From the NCBI GenBank assembly GCA_964387285.1, contig CAYLWO010000001.1, forward strand, positions 124,001 to 188,000: a stretch of DNA of 64,000 nucleotides. The letters are read 5' to 3'. Made by a program: the position numbers and the translations under genes. Source of the stretch: Anaerohabitans sp964387285 (GTDB taxonomy: Bacteria > Zhuqueibacterota > Zhuqueibacteria > Residuimicrobiales > Residuimicrobiaceae). Within the stretch, counting starts at the first letter, position 1; every line of letters begins with the position of its first letter. The notes beneath the pieces are model-generated. The model had not been told where the DNA came from. It searched no databases and saw only the letters and a program-made list of their open reading frames with translations. Below, piece after piece: positions 27,348-36,502 of this stretch.

Positions 27348-29537
27348 TCATTTTATTTTTTTTAAGGTTACTTTATCTTCCCAGGCCACCCATTTCGGCA
27401 CGCCCCATTTCTGAAAACTGCCGTCATCCTGGGCAAAAAACTCGCCTTTTCCTTCGAAAAGAATCTGGTTATCATAAATCAGTTTGGTCGCTGAATAAAA
27501 AGCAAAACTCAGCTCATTCCCATTTTTCTGTAAATAACTATAACGGGCATCCGTCTCGAGACTGCCATAGGTCGTACGACCAGATTCCCAATTGTAACGC
27601 GGTCGGCGATTCTCTTTCAGATATTCAGCCTCCAAATCCAGCATCGCATTTAACTGAATGAAACCATCCGCGGTCGGTATTTTTATGCCGTATCCCCGTT
27701 CGCTTTGGTAGATCTTTAAATCCCTGATAGACGCCATAATATCTTGCGCTTTTTGATCGGGCGAATGGGGAATCAACAAGGTGGTAAATACCTCAAGGTC
27801 GCCTGCTGCAAAGCTGTCTGCACTCGTTGCGTTAATGCCCCATTCCGTCTGGTAATGTCGGCGCATTTGTTCGGCGCCGCGTCTGAACTTTACTCCTTCA
27901 GGGAAATAAATCAACAGTCGCTCTGTGCCGGGATTATCATAATGCGCCCAAGCCACTTTGCTGTAGCGGGTGTCGTACCAGTTACGATTCGTTTGATCGA
28001 AATCGAGGATATCCTGTGAAAAAAACAAATTGGCCAATGTGAACGGCCCGCTTTTCAATATTTTGACAATATCGATGACTACAAACCATTCCAGACCTTT
28101 AAGATAATTGATAACGCGATCCCATTGATAGCCGCGCCCGGGATCAACCAGGCGAGTCCGGCTGACGTCAACCTGTTCAAAATTTCGAAAACTCATCAGT
28201 TTAGTCTGGACAAAGCGATACCGGCCGCCATCGAGAAGAAACGGCATTAGCCGCATGTTGGGATCCGCAATGCCGTCGCGAACAACCAGTTTGTTGTGAT
28301 AGGTGTCTGCGCGAAAATCGCCGTCCGGGCCGGTGGATGACGTTTCACGATAACCGCCGTCAGCCAATAAAATAGAACCGTTTTTCATCAGCAAACAGAT
28401 GGCGTTTTCATCCGCATGACCATGATGGTTTTTTTCAGTCTCTACATTGATGGTATTAATGATCTGCTCTTTGCCGTCCAGGCCAAAAGGCGCGTCTTCC
28501 AGGTAATTCAGAAACAAGTGGGTGGCGTTTTCATCCCAGCCGCTGCGAAAAACGATTTTTTTGCCGACATAATCTTCCAGCACCAGTCGACTAGGATCAG
28601 TAGGAACCTCTTCCGGAATCGTGTCATCAGCCCAAAGATAGGCGTCTGCCCAGGCGCCGGCGCACCGTCCTTCCAGCAGTTCTCCCTTGATCAACTGCGA
28701 CTGAAAGATACGGTGCACGGCCCACTTGTATCTGCCGTCCCGGTAATAGGTGGCGCCTTTTTCCAGGCATTCGGGATAATACATATGGCCGCCGATACCG
28801 CCGTCGCCGAATTCGGCGATACTTCCATAGGGCGCCATCAGTTGAACAAAATAATCCAGGTAATATCTGGTTGTGGCCATGGCATAAAAATCTTTTTCCC
28901 GACCGCTATATTCGGCATATTCCATCATGGGCTTGAGCCAAATCGGAATATAAGTCTGAGCATCTTCAATCGACCATAAACCCCAGCTGCTGGACACATT
29001 GATGTCCAGTTTTTGTTTCCAGCGAGGCACATGGGGATGGTCGGGTAGGTAGTTAATGATTGAAGCCAGCAAATTAACCACATGATTGGTCGAATGGTTC
29101 ATGGCGCCCCATTCAATCCAGTACGGGATAGCAGCATCCGCTGCCTCGGCCAATTTTTTCTCCATGATTTTTAAATCATCCGTGGTTAGCACGCCACTGT
29201 TTTTTAAAAGCAGGAGAACCTTGACCGTGTAATCACCGGCGCCGGTTTCGAGAAGAATTTTTCGCGTGCGTTCCGCATATTTTCTTTCGCCGGTCGCCTG
29301 CCACAGCACGGCATCGACACGACCGTCCCAGTTATGTTGCAATTTCGGCGGATTGCTCGAGCGGGTCTTGGGATCGGCTGTTTGCCACGCTTGCATGTCA
29401 GCTTGGTATTGACTCCATATCTTTTCATTGATGTTTTTGAGAAAAACCAGGTAATCGCTTTTGGTCACGGTGGTTTGCGTAAAACCGTTTGCCAATAAAA
29501 AAACAAACAGATTGATGTATAAAAATCGCGTTTTCAT
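27348..29537 (-). CDS. Heparinase II/III-fold lyase-like protein, array copy C
   Basis: The protein has 729 residues with signal peptide MKTRFLYINLFVFLLANGF, then TQTTVTKSDY. It is closest to copy B in the motifs, with His at 374 (HHGHADEN). The variable cleft-facing segment reads LIKGELLEGRCAGAW, with an unusual Arg-Cys. MNH, EDAQTY (Tyr196), LADGGY and YHNKLVV are intact. An AAGG site in the 10-base gap after copy D provides translation start. All family features point to an active enzyme in the periplasm; the specificity probably differs from its neighbours because the changes gather in loops rather than in the core. Confidence 0.8.
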   Translation of the reverse strand: MKTRFLYINLFVFLLANGFTQTTVTKSDYLVFLKNINEKIWSQYQADMQAWQTADPKTRSSNPPKLQHNWDGRVDAVLWQATGERKYAERTRKILLETGAGDYTVKVLLLLKNSGVLTTDDLKIMEKKLAEAADAAIPYWIEWGAMNHSTNHVVNLLASIINYLPDHPHVPRWKQKLDINVSSSWGLWSIEDAQTYIPIWLKPMMEYAEYSGREKDFYAMATTRYYLDYFVQLMAPYGSIAEFGDGGIGGHMYYPECLEKGATYYRDGRYKWAVHRIFQSQLIKGELLEGRCAGAWADAYLWADDTIPEEVPTDPSRLVLEDYVGKKIVFRSGWDENATHLFLNYLEDAPFGLDGKEQIINTINVETEKNHHGHADENAICLLMKNGSILLADGGYRETSSTGPDGDFRADTYHNKLVVRDGIADPNMRLMPFLLDGGRYRFVQTKLMSFRNFEQVDVSRTRLVDPGRGYQWDRVINYLKGLEWFVVIDIVKILKSGPFTLANLFFSQDILDFDQTNRNWYDTRYSKVAWAHYDNPGTERLLIYFPEGVKFRRGAEQMRRHYQTEWGINATSADSFAAGDLEVFTTLLIPHSPDQKAQDIMASIRDLKIYQSERGYGIKIPTADGFIQLNAMLDLEAEYLKENRRPRYNWESGRTTYGSLETDARYSYLQKNGNELSFAFYSATKLIYDNQILFEGKGEFFAQDDGSFQKWGVPKWVAWEDKVTLKKIK

Positions 29538-29547
29538 TTGCGCAACC

Positions 29548-31737
29548 TTAATTTTTTTCTTTAAGCGTTACTTTATCCTCCCACGCCACCCATTTCGGCA
29601 CGCCCCATTTCTGAAAACTGCCGTCGTCCTGAAAAAACCACTCGCCTTTGCCCTCAAAAATCGTCTGATTTTCATAAATCAATTTGGTTGCCGAGTAAAA
29701 AGCGTAGGTCAGTTCATTCCTGCTTTTCTGCAAATAGCAATAACGGGCATCGGTTTCCAGACTGCCATAGGTCGCACGGCCGGACTCCCAATTGTAGCGC
29801 GGCCGGCGGTTCTCTTTCAAATACTCGGCTTCCATATCCAGCATCGCATTCACTTGAATAAATCCGTCCGCGGTCGGTATCTTAATGCCGTAGCCCCGAT
29901 CGGTTTGATACGTCTGCAAATCCTTGATGGACGCCATAATATCTTTGGGCTCCTGTTCAGGCGAATGCGGAATCAGCATCGTCGTAAATACCACGATATC
30001 ACCAACCTTGAAACTGTCGGCTTTGGTGGTGTTGATGCCCCATTCCGTGTGATAGTGACGACGCATTTGTTCGGCCCCGCGTCGGAACTTTGCTCCATCC
30101 GGAAAATAGATGAGCAGCTTTTCCGTGCCGGGATTGTCGTTTTGGACATAGCCGACCTTGCTGTACCGGGTATCATACCAGTTGCGGTCTTTATGATCAA
30201 AATCCATGATATCCTGCGAGTAAAACATATTGGCCAACGTGAACGGTCCCGCTTTCAACATTTTGACAATGTCGATGACTACAAACCATTCCATGCCTTT
30301 AAGATAGGTAATTACCCGATCCCATTGATAACCGCGCTCCGGATCCGTCAGCCGCGTGCGACTCACATCCGCATTCTTGAAAGTACGAAAGCTCATCAAT
30401 TTGGTCTGCACGAATTTATAACGGCCGCCATCCAACAGAAACGGCAACAAGCGCATATTGGGATCCGCCAGGCCGTTGCGAACAACCAGCTTGTTGTGAT
30501 AAGTATCTGCGCGATAATCGCCATCCGGCCCGGTTGATGAAGTTTCACGGTACCCGCCGTCGGCCAGCAAAATCGAGCCGTTCTTCATCAGCAAACAGAT
30601 AGCGTTCTCATCAGCAGAGCCGTGATGATTTTTTTCAGCTTCCACATTGATGGTGTTGATGATCTGCTCTTTGCCATCGATGCCGTAGGGCGCATCCTCC
30701 TGGTAATTGATAAAAAAGAAGGTGGAATTGTCATCCCAGCCGTTGCGAAAGACAATTTTTTTGCCCACATAATCTTCCAGCACCAAACGGCTGGCGTCTT
30801 TGGGAACCTCTTCGGCAACCGTGTCATCAGCCCAGAGGTAGGCATCGGCCCAATTGGCGGCAGCCCATAAATCCAACCAACCGCCTTTCGGCAGAGTGGA
30901 TTGGAACATACGATGCACCGCCCATTTGTATCTGCCGTCACGGTAATAGGCCGCGGCCTTTTCCAAACATTCCGGATAGTAGGAATAATGGCCGATGCCG
31001 CCATCGCCGAATTCCGCCACCATGCCGTAGGGCGCCATCAGCTGCACAAAATAATCCAGATAATATTTTGTAGTGGGCAGAGCATAGAACTCTTTTTCCC
31101 GGCCGGACAGTTCGGCATATTCCATCATCGGTTTCAGCCAGATGGGAATATAATTTTCGGAATCCTCGATGGACCACATCCCCCAACTGCTGGAGAGATT
31201 GATGTCGAGCTTTTGCTGCCAGCGCGGGACGTTGGGATGATTGGGCAGATAACTGATGACCGAAGAAAGTAAATTCACCACATGGTTGGTGGAATGGTTC
31301 ATGGCGCCCCATTCGGTCCAGTAGACAACGGCTGCGTCGGCCGCTTCAATGAGTTTTTTCTCCATGATCTTTAAATCACCAGCGGTCATGAGCCCGCTGT
31401 TTTCCAGCTGCCGCATAACGCGCAAGGTGTAATCACCGGCGCTGTTTTCAAGCAAAATTTTGCGTGCGCGTTCGGCATATTTTTTTTCACCGGTCACTTG
31501 CCAAAGCAAGCCGTCAACCCGGCCTTCCCAATTCCATTGTAAATCCGGCGGTTTGGCCGTTCTGGTTTTTGCATCCGCTGCCTGCCATTTCTGATAATCC
31601 GCTTCATACTTGCTCCAGACCTGTTCGTCGCTGTCTATGAGATAAGGGATATAATCGGCTTTGGTGATGCCGGCTTGGGCAAAGTTGCTGCTGAATAAAA
31701 AGAAGAAAATTAACATCCAGGTTATTTGCATTTTCAT
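29548..31737 (-). CDS. Heparinase II/III-fold lyase-like protein, array copy D
   Basis: The protein has 729 residues. The signal peptide (MKMQITWMLIFFFLFSSNFA) and first mature residues (QAGITKADYIPYLIDSD) are its own. From EQVWSKYEADY to WVAWEDK it is identical to copy E, and the last residues differ again (KVTLKEKN). Ser at 374 (HHGSADEN) as in copy A. The variable loop reads LPKGGWLDLWAAANW. The GAGGAG ribosome-binding site overlaps the stop of copy E. Identity of the core with differing ends points to gene conversion, or to an assembly error; see the repeat entries. Confidence 0.78.
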   Translation of the reverse strand: MKMQITWMLIFFFLFSSNFAQAGITKADYIPYLIDSDEQVWSKYEADYQKWQAADAKTRTAKPPDLQWNWEGRVDGLLWQVTGEKKYAERARKILLENSAGDYTLRVMRQLENSGLMTAGDLKIMEKKLIEAADAAVVYWTEWGAMNHSTNHVVNLLSSVISYLPNHPNVPRWQQKLDINLSSSWGMWSIEDSENYIPIWLKPMMEYAELSGREKEFYALPTTKYYLDYFVQLMAPYGMVAEFGDGGIGHYSYYPECLEKAAAYYRDGRYKWAVHRMFQSTLPKGGWLDLWAAANWADAYLWADDTVAEEVPKDASRLVLEDYVGKKIVFRNGWDDNSTFFFINYQEDAPYGIDGKEQIINTINVEAEKNHHGSADENAICLLMKNGSILLADGGYRETSSTGPDGDYRADTYHNKLVVRNGLADPNMRLLPFLLDGGRYKFVQTKLMSFRTFKNADVSRTRLTDPERGYQWDRVITYLKGMEWFVVIDIVKMLKAGPFTLANMFYSQDIMDFDHKDRNWYDTRYSKVGYVQNDNPGTEKLLIYFPDGAKFRRGAEQMRRHYHTEWGINTTKADSFKVGDIVVFTTMLIPHSPEQEPKDIMASIKDLQTYQTDRGYGIKIPTADGFIQVNAMLDMEAEYLKENRRPRYNWESGRATYGSLETDARYCYLQKSRNELTYAFYSATKLIYENQTIFEGKGEWFFQDDGSFQKWGVPKWVAWEDKVTLKEKN
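29579..31630. repeat. 2,052-base direct repeat, unit 1
   Basis: This tract in array copy D recurs at 31779-33830 with an exact 2,200-base offset. In every line I compared I saw no difference, and long antisense reading frames inside both units translate identically. The left border is a C/T difference at 29578/31778; the right border is just after GTTCGTCG, where the two genes take different sequences. It covers nearly the whole coding region except the signal peptide end and the last codons. Confidence 0.9.
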
Positions 31738-31747
31738 TAATCGCTCC

Positions 31748-33937
31748 TCACTTTTTTTCTTTCAAAACCGCTTTATCTTCCCACGCCACCCATTTCGGCA
31801 CGCCCCATTTCTGAAAACTGCCGTCGTCCTGAAAAAACCACTCGCCTTTGCCCTCAAAAATCGTCTGATTTTCATAAATCAATTTGGTTGCCGAGTAAAA
31901 AGCGTAGGTCAGTTCATTCCTGCTTTTCTGCAAATAGCAATAACGGGCATCGGTTTCCAGACTGCCATAGGTCGCACGGCCGGACTCCCAATTGTAGCGC
32001 GGCCGGCGGTTCTCTTTCAAATACTCGGCTTCCATATCCAGCATCGCATTCACTTGAATAAATCCGTCCGCGGTCGGTATCTTAATGCCGTAGCCCCGAT
32101 CGGTTTGATACGTCTGCAAATCCTTGATGGACGCCATAATATCTTTGGGCTCCTGTTCAGGCGAATGCGGAATCAGCATCGTCGTAAATACCACGATATC
32201 ACCAACCTTGAAACTGTCGGCTTTGGTGGTGTTGATGCCCCATTCCGTGTGATAGTGACGACGCATTTGTTCGGCCCCGCGTCGGAACTTTGCTCCATCC
32301 GGAAAATAGATGAGCAGCTTTTCCGTGCCGGGATTGTCGTTTTGGACATAGCCGACCTTGCTGTACCGGGTATCATACCAGTTGCGGTCTTTATGATCAA
32401 AATCCATGATATCCTGCGAGTAAAACATATTGGCCAACGTGAACGGTCCCGCTTTCAACATTTTGACAATGTCGATGACTACAAACCATTCCATGCCTTT
32501 AAGATAGGTAATTACCCGATCCCATTGATAACCGCGCTCCGGATCCGTCAGCCGCGTGCGACTCACATCCGCATTCTTGAAAGTACGAAAGCTCATCAAT
32601 TTGGTCTGCACGAATTTATAACGGCCGCCATCCAACAGAAACGGCAACAAGCGCATATTGGGATCCGCCAGGCCGTTGCGAACAACCAGCTTGTTGTGAT
32701 AAGTATCTGCGCGATAATCGCCATCCGGCCCGGTTGATGAAGTTTCACGGTACCCGCCGTCGGCCAGCAAAATCGAGCCGTTCTTCATCAGCAAACAGAT
32801 AGCGTTCTCATCAGCAGAGCCGTGATGATTTTTTTCAGCTTCCACATTGATGGTGTTGATGATCTGCTCTTTGCCATCGATGCCGTAGGGCGCATCCTCC
32901 TGGTAATTGATAAAAAAGAAGGTGGAATTGTCATCCCAGCCGTTGCGAAAGACAATTTTTTTGCCCACATAATCTTCCAGCACCAAACGGCTGGCGTCTT
33001 TGGGAACCTCTTCGGCAACCGTGTCATCAGCCCAGAGGTAGGCATCGGCCCAATTGGCGGCAGCCCATAAATCCAACCAACCGCCTTTCGGCAGAGTGGA
33101 TTGGAACATACGATGCACCGCCCATTTGTATCTGCCGTCACGGTAATAGGCCGCGGCCTTTTCCAAACATTCCGGATAGTAGGAATAATGGCCGATGCCG
33201 CCATCGCCGAATTCCGCCACCATGCCGTAGGGCGCCATCAGCTGCACAAAATAATCCAGATAATATTTTGTAGTGGGCAGAGCATAGAACTCTTTTTCCC
33301 GGCCGGACAGTTCGGCATATTCCATCATCGGTTTCAGCCAGATGGGAATATAATTTTCGGAATCCTCGATGGACCACATCCCCCAACTGCTGGAGAGATT
33401 GATGTCGAGCTTTTGCTGCCAGCGCGGGACGTTGGGATGATTGGGCAGATAACTGATGACCGAAGAAAGTAAATTCACCACATGGTTGGTGGAATGGTTC
33501 ATGGCGCCCCATTCGGTCCAGTAGACAACGGCTGCGTCGGCCGCTTCAATGAGTTTTTTCTCCATGATCTTTAAATCACCAGCGGTCATGAGCCCGCTGT
33601 TTTCCAGCTGCCGCATAACGCGCAAGGTGTAATCACCGGCGCTGTTTTCAAGCAAAATTTTGCGTGCGCGTTCGGCATATTTTTTTTCACCGGTCACTTG
33701 CCAAAGCAAGCCGTCAACCCGGCCTTCCCAATTCCATTGTAAATCCGGCGGTTTGGCCGTTCTGGTTTTTGCATCCGCTGCCTGCCATTTCTGATAATCC
33801 GCTTCATACTTGCTCCAGACCTGTTCGTCGGCGTATTTAAGATAGGGGACATAATCGGCTTTGGTTACGCCGGTTTGCGCCGAGCAAACGGTAAATCCCA
33901 AAATACAAATGATCCCATATAGAATCCGTAATCCCAT
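31748..33937 (-). CDS. Heparinase II/III-fold lyase-like protein, array copy E
   Basis: The protein has 729 residues, with a signal peptide unlike copy D (MGLRILYGIICILGFTVCSA) followed by QTGVTKADYVPYLKYAD, closer to copies A and B. Its core is identical to copy D, and the tail reads KAVLKEKK. A GGAGG site stands six bases before the ATG. It is the first 729-residue gene to be transcribed, 31 bases after the subtype II gene. MNH, Tyr196, HHGSADEN, LADGGY and YHNKLVV are present, so both identical copies should be active, giving a dosage effect or different export by their different signal peptides. Confidence 0.78.
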   Translation of the reverse strand: MGLRILYGIICILGFTVCSAQTGVTKADYVPYLKYADEQVWSKYEADYQKWQAADAKTRTAKPPDLQWNWEGRVDGLLWQVTGEKKYAERARKILLENSAGDYTLRVMRQLENSGLMTAGDLKIMEKKLIEAADAAVVYWTEWGAMNHSTNHVVNLLSSVISYLPNHPNVPRWQQKLDINLSSSWGMWSIEDSENYIPIWLKPMMEYAELSGREKEFYALPTTKYYLDYFVQLMAPYGMVAEFGDGGIGHYSYYPECLEKAAAYYRDGRYKWAVHRMFQSTLPKGGWLDLWAAANWADAYLWADDTVAEEVPKDASRLVLEDYVGKKIVFRNGWDDNSTFFFINYQEDAPYGIDGKEQIINTINVEAEKNHHGSADENAICLLMKNGSILLADGGYRETSSTGPDGDYRADTYHNKLVVRNGLADPNMRLLPFLLDGGRYKFVQTKLMSFRTFKNADVSRTRLTDPERGYQWDRVITYLKGMEWFVVIDIVKMLKAGPFTLANMFYSQDIMDFDHKDRNWYDTRYSKVGYVQNDNPGTEKLLIYFPDGAKFRRGAEQMRRHYHTEWGINTTKADSFKVGDIVVFTTMLIPHSPEQEPKDIMASIKDLQTYQTDRGYGIKIPTADGFIQVNAMLDMEAEYLKENRRPRYNWESGRATYGSLETDARYCYLQKSRNELTYAFYSATKLIYENQTIFEGKGEWFFQDDGSFQKWGVPKWVAWEDKAVLKEKK
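31779..33830. repeat. 2,052-base direct repeat, unit 2
   Basis: This is the partner of the tract at 29579-31630, inside array copy E. The sequences outside the borders on both sides differ between the two genes although they are still homologous. Confidence 0.9.
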
Positions 33938-33968
33938 AGCAACCTCCGGTTAATTGAAAAAGAATTCA

Positions 33969-36221
33969 TCAATATTTAATTATAACATCATCTTCCCATG
34001 CCACCCATTTGGGTGTGCCGGGTTTGCTGAAACTGCCGTCGTCCTGTGCAAAGGCCATTTCATCCGATTTGAATATCGTTTGTCCGCGATAGAGCAATTT
34101 GCTCGCAGAGTAAAACGCGTAATGAAGAGAGTCGGGCGTATGACGGAGATAACTGTACCGGGCATCGGTCTGCAAATTCCCATAGCTGGAACGACCCGAA
34201 TCCCAATCATAGCGGGGACGACGGTTTTCGATTAAATATTCAGCTTCCAGATCGATCGCCGCATTGACTTGAACATAGCCATTGTCCTCGGGGATGCGCA
34301 GACCGTAGCCGTTTTTACTGTGATAGATTTCCATACCGGATAAACCGGCTGCGACAGTCTTCGCTTCAATAGCGCGCGAATGGGGAATGAGCAAGGTAGA
34401 AAAAACAACCGTATCGCCCGCTCGTAAGGTATCGGATGTAGAAAGATAGATGGCTTGTTCGGTTTGATAACAACGACGAATGGCTTCGATGCCTTGTCGA
34501 AAGGATTTAGATTCGGGAAAGCAGATAAACAAGCGCATATGATCGGGATTTTTATACAGCCAATTGTCCGGATTGAGCAAATGCGCAGCGGGTTTGGCGG
34601 CAAAGCCGCCGCTTTGATTTGCCGATGAGACGGTGCGATAGCGGGTGTCGCACCAGGTATTGTTTTGCTGCTCGCAATCAACCACATCTTGCGTATAAAA
34701 TAAGGTGGTCAGGGTTAACGGAGCTGTTTTTAAAATTTTTACAAAATCAAATACCACGAACCACTCTTTATTTTTTATATAACTGATGACCCGATCCCAC
34801 TGATAACCGCGCTCGGCATCCAGCACACGTGTGCGGCTCACATCAACATCATGAAATGTTCGGAAATGCATAAGTTTTGTTTTTACCGGACGGCACTGCC
34901 CACCATCCAGAAGGAAAGGCAGCAACCGTTTCTGTGCATCAGCCAGACCATCGCGCACCACAACCCGATTGTGAAAGGTGTCAGCGCGATCCTCGCCGTC
35001 CGGACCGGTGGTGCTGGTTTCACGATAACCGGCATCATGAAGCAAAATAGCCCCGTTTTTCATCAATAAACAGATGGCGTTTTCATCAGCCTGCCCATGA
35101 TGATTTTTTTCCGTTTCCACCGGAATAGTGGTGATCATTTCCTCCTTGCCATCAATGCCGAAGGGAGCGTCATCCATATAATTAAGAAAGAGGTAGGTTG
35201 CGTTGGAATCCCATCCATTGCGGAAAACAACTTTTTTGCCCACATAATCTTCCAACACCAGCCGGCTTTTGTCCGATGGCACCTCCTCCAATACCGTATC
35301 ATCCGCCCACAGATAAGCTTCGACGATATCTTTGAGATACCAGACATAACCCTGGCCTTTGCCGTAGATATTGCTCTTAAAAAGTTGATGCGCCGCCCAT
35401 TTCATGCGGCCATCGCGATAGATTGTGGCGCCTTTCTCGAGCATGGAAGCCAGCATGGTCCAGGTATAATCGCCGGCCGGATTGCCGTCGCCGAATTTGG
35501 CAACCTGGCCTTCCGGCGTCATCAACTGGACCACGTAATCAAAATAATATTTCACTTGTGGTATGCGAAAAAACTCCTTTTCCTTGCCCATGAGTTCGAC
35601 CGTCTGAATCAATGGTTTCATCCATGAGGCGATATAATTTTGAGAGTCCTCAATGTGCCAATAGCCCCAATTCACCGACAGGTTGATATCCCGTTTTTTC
35701 CGCCACTGTGGATAATTGGGATGATTGGGAAAATATTGCATAGCAGCGGTAAGGCCATTAACAATGTCGCTGCAGTGATTCATGGTCCCCCACTCCGTCC
35801 AGTATTGCACATTACGGTCCGCGGTATCAATAATTTTTTTATGAATGTATTCCAAATCAGCCGGGTCGAGCACGCCGCTTTTCTTAATGCACTGCAGAAC
35901 ATACAAGGAGTAATAATTATCATAGTGCACGCATTCCAACAAAACGCGACGGGCAGACACGGCGTACCGGATATCGTTTGTTTCCGAATAAAGCAAAGCA
36001 TCCATACGACCAAGGGCTAAATCGAGTTTTGGTGGATCGATCTCCCGGATTTTGGGATCCGCCGTTTGCCATGTTGACAGGGATTCGTTGTATATTTGCC
36101 AATATTTTTTTTCACATTGTTTGAGTACGGTGAGATAATCCTGTTTGGTAATTTTTTTTTCGGCAGCGTGCAACGGAAGGATAGAAATGCACAATAAAAG
36201 ACGTAGGAAATGGAACTTCAT
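33969..36221 (-). CDS. Heparinase II/III-fold lyase-like protein, subtype II, first gene of the run
   Basis: The protein has 750 residues. The ATG at 36221 has an AGAGGAAAA site and begins a signal peptide (MKFHFLRLLLCISILPLHA); the ORF upstream of it is out of character. MNH lies at 147-149 and EDSQNY ends at Tyr196. The beta-sandwich has HHGQADENAI, LLHDAGY and FHNRVVV. It shares with the 10592 gene the Gln in HHGQ and an insert (SGGFAAKPAAHLLNPDNWLY) missing from the 729-residue copies. No gene precedes it for 281 bases, so the promoter of the array operon probably lies just upstream. Likely periplasmic; it may take a related but distinct linkage from the array enzymes. Confidence 0.8.
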   Translation of the reverse strand: MKFHFLRLLLCISILPLHAAEKKITKQDYLTVLKQCEKKYWQIYNESLSTWQTADPKIREIDPPKLDLALGRMDALLYSETNDIRYAVSARRVLLECVHYDNYYSLYVLQCIKKSGVLDPADLEYIHKKIIDTADRNVQYWTEWGTMNHCSDIVNGLTAAMQYFPNHPNYPQWRKKRDINLSVNWGYWHIEDSQNYIASWMKPLIQTVELMGKEKEFFRIPQVKYYFDYVVQLMTPEGQVAKFGDGNPAGDYTWTMLASMLEKGATIYRDGRMKWAAHQLFKSNIYGKGQGYVWYLKDIVEAYLWADDTVLEEVPSDKSRLVLEDYVGKKVVFRNGWDSNATYLFLNYMDDAPFGIDGKEEMITTIPVETEKNHHGQADENAICLLMKNGAILLHDAGYRETSTTGPDGEDRADTFHNRVVVRDGLADAQKRLLPFLLDGGQCRPVKTKLMHFRTFHDVDVSRTRVLDAERGYQWDRVISYIKNKEWFVVFDFVKILKTAPLTLTTLFYTQDVVDCEQQNNTWCDTRYRTVSSANQSGGFAAKPAAHLLNPDNWLYKNPDHMRLFICFPESKSFRQGIEAIRRCYQTEQAIYLSTSDTLRAGDTVVFSTLLIPHSRAIEAKTVAAGLSGMEIYHSKNGYGLRIPEDNGYVQVNAAIDLEAEYLIENRRPRYDWDSGRSSYGNLQTDARYSYLRHTPDSLHYAFYSASKLLYRGQTIFKSDEMAFAQDDGSFSKPGTPKWVAWEDDVIIKY

Positions 36222-36361
36222 GGCTTTTCCTCTACTTTTTGTTATATATCGACCAGCGTAACCAGCGCAGCGGCGGTTGAGAATGAAGAGAGGCTGCATC
36301 TGGCTATCGCTTGGCTTGGCAAGTTGTTTAAACCACAAGGAGCACAAAGTTCACGAAGATA

Positions 36362-36424
36362 TTATAAAACAAATCTTCTGATCCCTTCCTTTAGAAGCTC
36401 GCCATCGAAGTTTATCAGCAAACC
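36362..36424 (-). pseudogene. Remnant of a GxxExxY-family protein gene
   Basis: Reading the minus strand ending at the TAA at 36362-36364 gives GLLINFDGELLKEGIRRFVL, which matches the C-terminal end of GxxExxY proteins, small PDDEXK-nuclease-like proteins. The frame stays open for some codons upstream (SGIFSFSHASV), but no conserved N-terminal part is present, so only the 3' end is left. Just downstream, at about 36329-36360, is a short AAGGAGCACAAAGTTCACGA-type sequence that often accompanies these genes. The fragment lies in the promoter-side gap of the lyase run. Confidence 0.6.
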
Positions 36425-36502
36425 GACTGACGCATGAGAAAAGGAGAAAATTCCTGACTTGCAAAAGGATGCTTGATCAAAAAAGGAATGCTGATGGCAA
36501 GA

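Noticed and set aside
29461..30537. Long antisense reading frame of 358 codons, repeated at 31661-32737
   Set aside because: It is the mirror frame of the lyase-like genes; the identical second copy only reflects the 2 kb repeat. No ribosome-binding site or family likeness.
22937..33937. The array read as a CRISPR-like or satellite repeat
   Set aside because: The periodicity of about 2.2 kb comes from whole genes with intact frames, not from short repeats and spacers.
5096..36221. Firm assignment of the locus to ulvan degradation
   Set aside because: No sulfatase is present and the lyase family cannot be fixed by eye, so it is kept only as one possibility.
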